A stretch of 12,536 nucleotides of DNA from Eimeria necatrix (Eukaryota; Apicomplexa; Conoidasida; Eucoccidiorida; Eimeriidae), in contig NW_013651867.1 of the NCBI RefSeq assembly GCF_000499385.1, forward strand, positions 1 through 12,536. Direction: 5' to 3'. Below are positions 8,082 through 12,536 of the stretch, one piece after another. Numbering within the stretch: position 1 is the stretch's first letter; the number at the start of each line of letters is the position of its first letter. A program made the translations under genes and the position numbers. The notes beneath the pieces were generated by a model. It searched no databases and was not told the origin of the DNA. It saw only the letters and a list, made by a program, of their open reading frames with translations.

Positions 8082-8408
8082 ATGAACAGCCTTGCTTGCC
8101 CCTCTGCAGGACCTATAGGCTTATCTAAAGTCTCACAGAAGCTAGTTCGCCTTATATTCCATTGCTTTTGGCTATTGAAAGGCCCCAATCACATTATTTG
8201 CATGTCAATATTTTCAGCGTCCTCAATACATGCGTTGCGCACGGGCTTCATGGGTAGAATTGCCTCAGTGCCAAATGCACGTCCGAATATAATGTCTATT
8301 GATGTGCGCACGGCAGAACAGCGCGATTGTAGCACGGGTCGATCGTTTATTGGCCTTGCCCGAACAAGTATGCATGGACCTAGTCAACTCAGGCCCATAA
8401 AGACCTAA
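8082..8408 (+). pseudogene. Possible PIF1/Helitron-type helicase C-terminal remnant
   Basis: This 108-codon open frame ends at a stop at 8406-8408. In its second half it has S-I-H at 8223-8231 where PIF1-family helicases have T-I-H-K-S-Q-G, then I-D-V at 8298-8306 where they have V-x-D. It then has G-R-S-F-I-G-L-A-R-T-S (8337-8369) where they have the final motif [FY]-V-[AG]-L-S-R-V-x-S, the arginine-finger region. L-R-P lies just before the end, as in Helitron-linked copies. The K-S-Q-G part is not preserved, and the gap between the first two motifs is longer than usual. The upstream Walker motifs were not found, so at best this is the tail of a dead element. An 8-base tandem repeat follows at 8414. 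Confidence 0.33.
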
Positions 8409-8413
8409 CTTAG

Positions 8414-8432
8414 TATGCTCATATGCTCATAT
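8414..8432. repeat. 8-base tandem repeat
   Basis: tatgctca occurs at 8414-8421 and again at 8422-8429, followed by tat, giving about 2.4 units. It lies six bases beyond the stop of the helicase-like frame. Confidence 0.7.
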
Positions 8433-8617
8433 TAGGCGGTTATTACCACATATATGTATGACCTAGAGCTGCCGATCAAAATTTTGTCGCATCCTTGGCT
8501 ATTCAAAATGTCAACTTTCCCATAAGTCTCATTGCTGCTGCGCTTTGGCCTATATGCACACATCCCTCTCGCAACTACAAAACAGTGGCGTGCTCTCGTC
8601 GAGGACAGCTCCAAAAG

Positions 8618-8644
8618 ATGTGTCGCATAGCGCACTATCTGCAG
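8618..8644 (+). repeat. 27-base repeat family C, copy 2
   Basis: It matches 5861-5887 at 24 of 27 positions on the same strand. See that entry for the shared reading. Confidence 0.5.
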
Positions 8645-9474
8645 ACTAGTCAAGCTTTTCCATATTCCGTTTGCCTCAAAGCCTCATACGCTTTGGCATG
8701 GGACAGTCTGTGGAAAAACTCCGACATTCACCGCCCAATAAACAGTTATTTTAATTATAATACAAAGGGCCCAGTGTCGTGCTACCAACTTTAGTGCACG
8801 GGAGCTGTGTTCAAGCTTGCCGCACGGTTTTAAGCGAACAGAATAGCACAAGGAAAGTGACATTAAGTACAGGATGCTGGGATTCTGACGCGGCAGGAAT
8901 TGTCTCATGTGGTATATTGCTGGGTCAAAATTCGAGCCGTGGGCACCAAAGTGCTTCACATTCGGGAGACAAATCAATATCCATCATATTAGCGGCATGA
9001 AAACAAGCAAAGTGCAAGCTAAGCACATAATTTTTTTCCGCTGGCACAGCAGGCCGTAGTACACACCGTCTTTATGGGATCCTGGCAGCCTCGTGCACCG
9101 GCTCATCAGATCGAAGCCCAAGCCATACTTTCGAGCAATACCCATTATTCAAAACTGGAGTTGTCATGGCCACAACGATGCATATGCTGCATACAAGTAT
9201 ACTTGCCGACACCTACCGTAACCATTTGGAATATTGAGCGCTGATGTCCACATTCAGCTTGAACAAGTGTTTTTGGAAGCTTCCTTTGGGTCTTCCTTCA
9301 TGCATTCTGCAGCCGATAAAAACTAAGGCGTACAGAATGCATGCCCCTCTATAAATCATTTTGATTATCGCATTGAATTGCATTAAATTACGGGCGACCA
9401 CCCTGCTGATCAATGGAATGAATTGCCCTGCTGCTCTAGGTGCCCTTTGCATTGCATGCATCAGCTCGCGTACA
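8645..9474. other. Stretch without supported gene
   Basis: Frames of 73 to 97 codons occur on both strands (8977-8684 minus, 8779-9000 plus, 9482-9213 minus). The last has a hydrophobic middle but no recognisable family. No RNA gene was seen. Confidence 0.4.
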
Positions 9475-9524
9475 ACCTCCAACTTCCAAAAGGTTTTTCA
9501 CCTCCAACTTCAAAATGTGTTTTC
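9475..9524. repeat. 25-base tandem repeat, two units
   Basis: Unit 9475-9499 and unit 9500-9524 both begin acctccaactt and end ttttc, with about 21 of 25 bases identical. It is a local tandem duplication that has since diverged. Confidence 0.8.
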
Positions 9525-10845
9525 ATTATCTTTGTGCTCCACGTCTACCCTGAATTGAACGCAGGGCAACGGACCGAGACTCTATGAAATCGTGCCTCGC
9601 AAAATGTCAAAAAAGCTAGGGCAGCAAACGCTTATAAATCCAAATTCCAAACTACTTCTTGATTGAGAAGCAGTTATTGGCTTACCGCTGCTGCGCCCAC
9701 ACGATCCGAAATAAAACCCAGGGACGGTCAAGACTCATGCCACCACCTGGAAGGCTGGATGTCTACCTCTCTATTTCATACTGCAAACTCTCGTGATGTA
9801 ATGAGAGCAATGGTGCCTAGGCCAATTGCATGACTGTATTAAAGCATATCTAAATTAGTAGCTTTCAAAAGGAATGGCGCTTTTGCAATCAGTATTCAAG
9901 CACTTGCGGCTTGAAAGGCTCCTTTAAGAGAGACTGCAAGCAGCAGAAAACTAAAATGACAATCGCTCACAAACCTGTGTGGACGCAGCTCTTCAGCTCT
10001 TCAACATGCAGAGTAGTACATACTGTCTGAAAGGAGGCGTAACGTGGTAACATGTAGAAAGCTTAAATAGCCACAAGCGAGCAGGAAGCTAGCAGAAAAA
10101 CCAACTCGAAACTTGCCTGGTACGCGCTTGCCCCACAGCAGCGCAAAAACGTGTAGTCTGTGTTCGTGAGATTCTGCCGCCGTCTTATACACTGATATTT
10201 CCCGAGGTTTCTACTCTTTCCTTCCACAATCGCGCATGCTCTCAAAAATCTTCCTTATGCCTAATTCACTGGTCGCTCCCCATGCGTTTACTTTTTTGGG
10301 TCAGTAATGCATGGCATGTAACATCTCGGACCACGCCCTGCCTCAAAGTTTTGTCTGTTGCACTAGATATATTGCATGTTTTACTCCCTGCAGTGTTTGC
10401 AACAATCAGGGACTCTTTGTGCTTGTTTGTCTGCACAAAGCTCAAGTCAGCAAACCTCAGCTTCGTGTCAAATTTTGCCTGATAGAGCCCCAGGTCTTTT
10501 GAAAGAAGCATTTGCGCTGATGTGGCACGCGTAGAATCAGAGGTTTTCGCAAAAGCGTCAGATCACAGGGCTTTTTGAACATTCCCTGGAGCATGTGAAA
10601 AGTTACTGTCCATGATTTTAGATATGGCCTTTTGCTAAGAAACTATGGGTTGTTCGTCACCACCTGTGCAACGTACTGACTGCGTTGCAACGTGGCAGAT
10701 TGCTTTCAGGTTTTCAAATTATGAGATATTTTCATCTATTTGTAAGGTCTTCTTCTATACATCACCACGCTCAGCAGCTTTCGAGACAAAAATAGAAACA
10801 AAGCTTTGCCTGTGGAGAAAATGCGGCTTTTACAGGTATGTATAA
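9525..10845. other. Long stretch without supported gene
   Basis: Only short frames occur, such as 10282-10482 plus, 10511-10266 minus and 10645-10845 plus. AG-GTATGT at about 10834-10840 resembles a splice donor preceded by a pyrimidine-rich stretch, but no exon can be tied to it. The sequence could be intron or intergenic. Confidence 0.35.
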
Positions 10846-11145
10846 ACATATACAAGTGCAATTCGATTTCGAGGGCTTCAAGACCAGACATACGACTTCA
10901 AAGTTGGCCAGCGTTCGCTTTACTTAAAAGGCTTACACCTAAGCTGTCTGCGCCTTGAAGACACTTCAAGTGGTGATGTAATCAATGTGTTGATCTGCGT
11001 GCGGCGCCACCAAACGTTTTCGCAACTATATGCTTTATTGTAGAACTAGCAATTTCCGCTGGATGTATATTCCATTGCCTGTATGATGCAGCATAGTGCC
11101 TTGGGCGTCTGCGTGGACGCCCCTTTTATTCCGCTCTTCCGATAG
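10846..11145 (+). pseudogene. Possible ABC-transporter membrane-domain remnant
   Basis: One frame runs from 10846 to a stop at 11143-11145, interrupted by two stops at 11041 and 11047. It reads V-G-Q-R-S-L, then C-L-R-L-E, then S-G-D-V-I-N-V-L (from 10969). ABC exporters of the MRP (ABCC) type have, in the first membrane domain, an R-x-x-L helix, a K-x-L-x-L step and then [SG]-G-[DE]-[VI]-[VI]-N-L-[MI]-[ST]-x-D. The order and spacing match, but the aspartate after the N-L-M is arginine here. After the stops, a hydrophobic stretch ending P-F-I-P-L resembles the following helix. The motif is short and common to many ABC families, so chance similarity remains likely. There is no nucleotide-binding domain nearby. 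Confidence 0.22.
11103..11122. repeat. GC-rich inverted repeat
   Basis: gggcgtc at 11103-11109 pairs with gacgccc at 11116-11122 around a 6-base loop and is followed by ccttttatt. It looks like a bacterial intrinsic terminator on the plus strand, but no bacterial gene is present here, so it is listed only as a structure. Confidence 0.5.
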
Positions 11146-11894
11146 TTCTGCACTGAAACATGGAAAAAGTGCGCAAAGCACTGAGACAAGAGTAACGTTA
11201 CATTTACAAATCGTCGCTTTTTGCTGAATGTAACACCGTACCTGACGAAGAGTGAAATTCCCTCATCTACTGTCAACAGCTCTCGTTAAAAGCATCCTGC
11301 ATGTCATGAAACGGAAAGGATGAAGGATCAGGAGTCATGGAAAACGAACTCCCTGCGCGTACATGGCAATCATTTCCCACTCAAGTAGCTCTCACAATCT
11401 CGCATTGTACATTGAATCATAGAAGAAAACGCCACAGCCCAGAGCATACGATCTGCACCCGCAGCTACCTGCATATATGATTGAGCCGCGTGCCAATTGC
11501 CGCAAAACTCGCAAAAAGTGGCTATAATGAGTGTTTCCACGCAACACGAATCGCAGAACCTTAAAATGTATCACGCGTCTGGCATGATGTTGCTGTGAAG
11601 TAAGATGTAGTACCATATTACTATTCTTTGTGCACCGTTATGTCACTGCACCAACGCAGCGCAACGAAATCTTGTAATGCGTGCTTTACATTGGAAAATG
11701 TTTTCAACAAACTATCCAGCCTCATTCTGACGTGACTGCATCAAGCATGTGGCTTGTCGCACTCTCTAGAGGTTGTCTATGCATTTTCATCTCTTTCTCG
11801 CTTCACCTCTTCACAAACTTACTAGCGGAGCTAACAACTCTGCCCGGTTTTAGCAGGGCCAACAGCTTACTCAATTGTTTTCTTGGTGTCTTAG
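11146..11894. other. Stretch without supported gene
   Basis: Frames on both strands (11276-11046 minus, 11616-11392 minus, 11681-12022 plus) are at chance length. The last has a hydrophobic segment about 24 to 50 residues in but no family match. Confidence 0.35.
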
Positions 11895-12044
11895 TGGCAG
11901 CTGGTAGGTACCAGCTGCACGGCAGCAACCGACGCGTGGAGCTACGAAGAGCTGGCGAAACGTGTTTATCCTGGTCAGTGGACGAACATCGGCATAAGCT
12001 GCTTGGAGGACCGTTTGAATAGACCATGTCACTATACGCAATAA
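11895..12044 (+). other. Coding-like segment, secreted-protein appearance
   Basis: The frame from after TAG 11892-11894 to TAA 12042-12044 begins with a small-residue stretch L-V-G-T-S-C-T-A-A, like the end of a signal peptide. It then has D-A-W-S-Y-E-E (about 11931-11951), Y-P-G-Q-W and a later cysteine pair. Codons before the TAG in the same frame are hydrophobic, so a signal peptide broken by one stop can be imagined. W-S-Y-E...P-x-x-W...C recalls the start of secreted alpha carbonic anhydrases, but the Q-S-P-I motif and the zinc histidines are absent. No splice junction could be placed with confidence. Treat the family suggestion as a weak guess. Confidence 0.15.
11898..11917. repeat. Perfect 8-base inverted repeat
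   Basis: cagctggt at 11898-11905 and accagctg at 11910-11917 are exact reverse complements separated by aggt. The repeat lies at the start of the coding-like segment. Confidence 0.6.
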
Positions 12045-12536
12045 CAATGTTGCGGTATTTGTCTTGTGACGCCGTCACTGGTCCAGCTTCCTGGCTCGCT
12101 CACACTGCACGGCGCCTACACACGACAACGGTCTCACACGAGTCCGTTACCCGTCATTTGCCTACACCTCAATAAACTTCCTCTATTAAGCAAAGAATGC
12201 ATCATGTGCATCCGGTAACGGACTATCTGTAGTTGAATGAAGTCTCACCTATTTCGAAACCTGAGTCCACCTGTAGCTCGACATTTGAGGGGCCATACTG
12301 CTGCTCGCTCAATTCCCATGTGCTTCAATCCGCGTAAACACGCCTCCTCGCCGGGCTCAAAAATAAATGCTCACCGCTGCAATATGCCTTACGATAAAGC
12401 TACCGCAGACACAGTGCGTGTTGGCACTGCGTTGATGCACCAAACCTCCTAGGCAGCGCCAAGGCAGTCCGGGGAGCAACACATGCCTCTCGTCACCTGG
12501 ATTCATCAACTGTGTCATTGCTGCAGCGCCTCATGG
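12045..12536. other. Stretch without supported gene
   Basis: One plus-strand frame of 71 codons (12237-12452) is unrecognised. A weak family C core (gactatctg) lies at 12221-12229. AATAAA occurs in caataaac at 12170-12177 and in aaaataaat near 12360, with no gene to end. Confidence 0.35.

Noticed and set aside
7530..8945. tRNA B-box-like words (gtgttcgaggatcat, and ggctcgaattttg on the minus strand)
   Set aside because: No matching A box, acceptor stem or anticodon arm could be found, so neither a tRNA nor a tRNA-derived SINE is supported.
11103..11122. Rho-independent terminator
   Set aside because: No bacterial gene or operon is present, and the region lacks the coding density of a bacterial genome.
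1..12536. CRISPR array or phage defence system
   Set aside because: No regularly spaced direct repeats and no recognisable defence genes; the sequence appears eukaryotic.
1..12536. Heavily decayed bacterial genome
   Set aside because: The absence of any frame much over 130 codons in 12.5 kb and the BEL/Pao-like fragment favour an animal genome, although the species cannot be fixed.

Overview
No intact protein-coding gene, RNA gene or CRISPR array is visible in this window. The longest open frames on either strand are about 100 to 135 codons, which is close to what chance gives at this base composition (about 45-47% GC in lines sampled by eye). The one longer frame, 269 codons, is open only because a 315-base stretch is tandemly duplicated. 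Gene density is very low, CpG is not obviously depleted, and there are diverged fragments of several transposon types. This points to a repeat-rich eukaryotic genome. The best-supported fragment is a BEL/Pao retrotransposon, a group known from animals, so an invertebrate animal is the most likely source. An arthropod such as a tick or mite would fit, but I cannot place the species.

Layout. Positions 1-2130 hold two diverged copies (31-165 and 1986-2117) of an unidentified repeat whose reading frame is conserved. Between them is the exact 315-base tandem duplication (452-1082). Part of the duplicated unit (589-654 and 904-969) matches 3702-3767 at about 73%, giving a second dispersed family, possibly a retrotransposon Gag remnant. 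A short minus-strand segment at 1698-1794 resembles a PIF/Harbinger transposase. From 2130 to 5000 only chance-level frames and the 3702 copy are seen.

Positions 5949-7133 carry the clearest element: a decayed BEL/Pao pol 3' end on the plus strand. Its zinc-binding, catalytic-core and C-terminal integrase segments are in the expected order and spacing but broken by stops and frame changes. Positions 8082-8408 contain a frame whose end resembles the last motifs of a PIF1/Helitron-type helicase. A short 27-base match links 5861-5887 with 8618-8644.

The right-hand third (8645-12536) is mostly featureless. It has a 25-base tandem repeat near 9475, a broken frame at 10846-11145 reminiscent of an ABC-transporter membrane domain, and a secreted-protein-like segment near 11895-12044. 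The last two are weak. The sequence does not support a working gene system here; it reads as intergenic or intronic DNA built from old transposon fragments plus one very recent tandem duplication.
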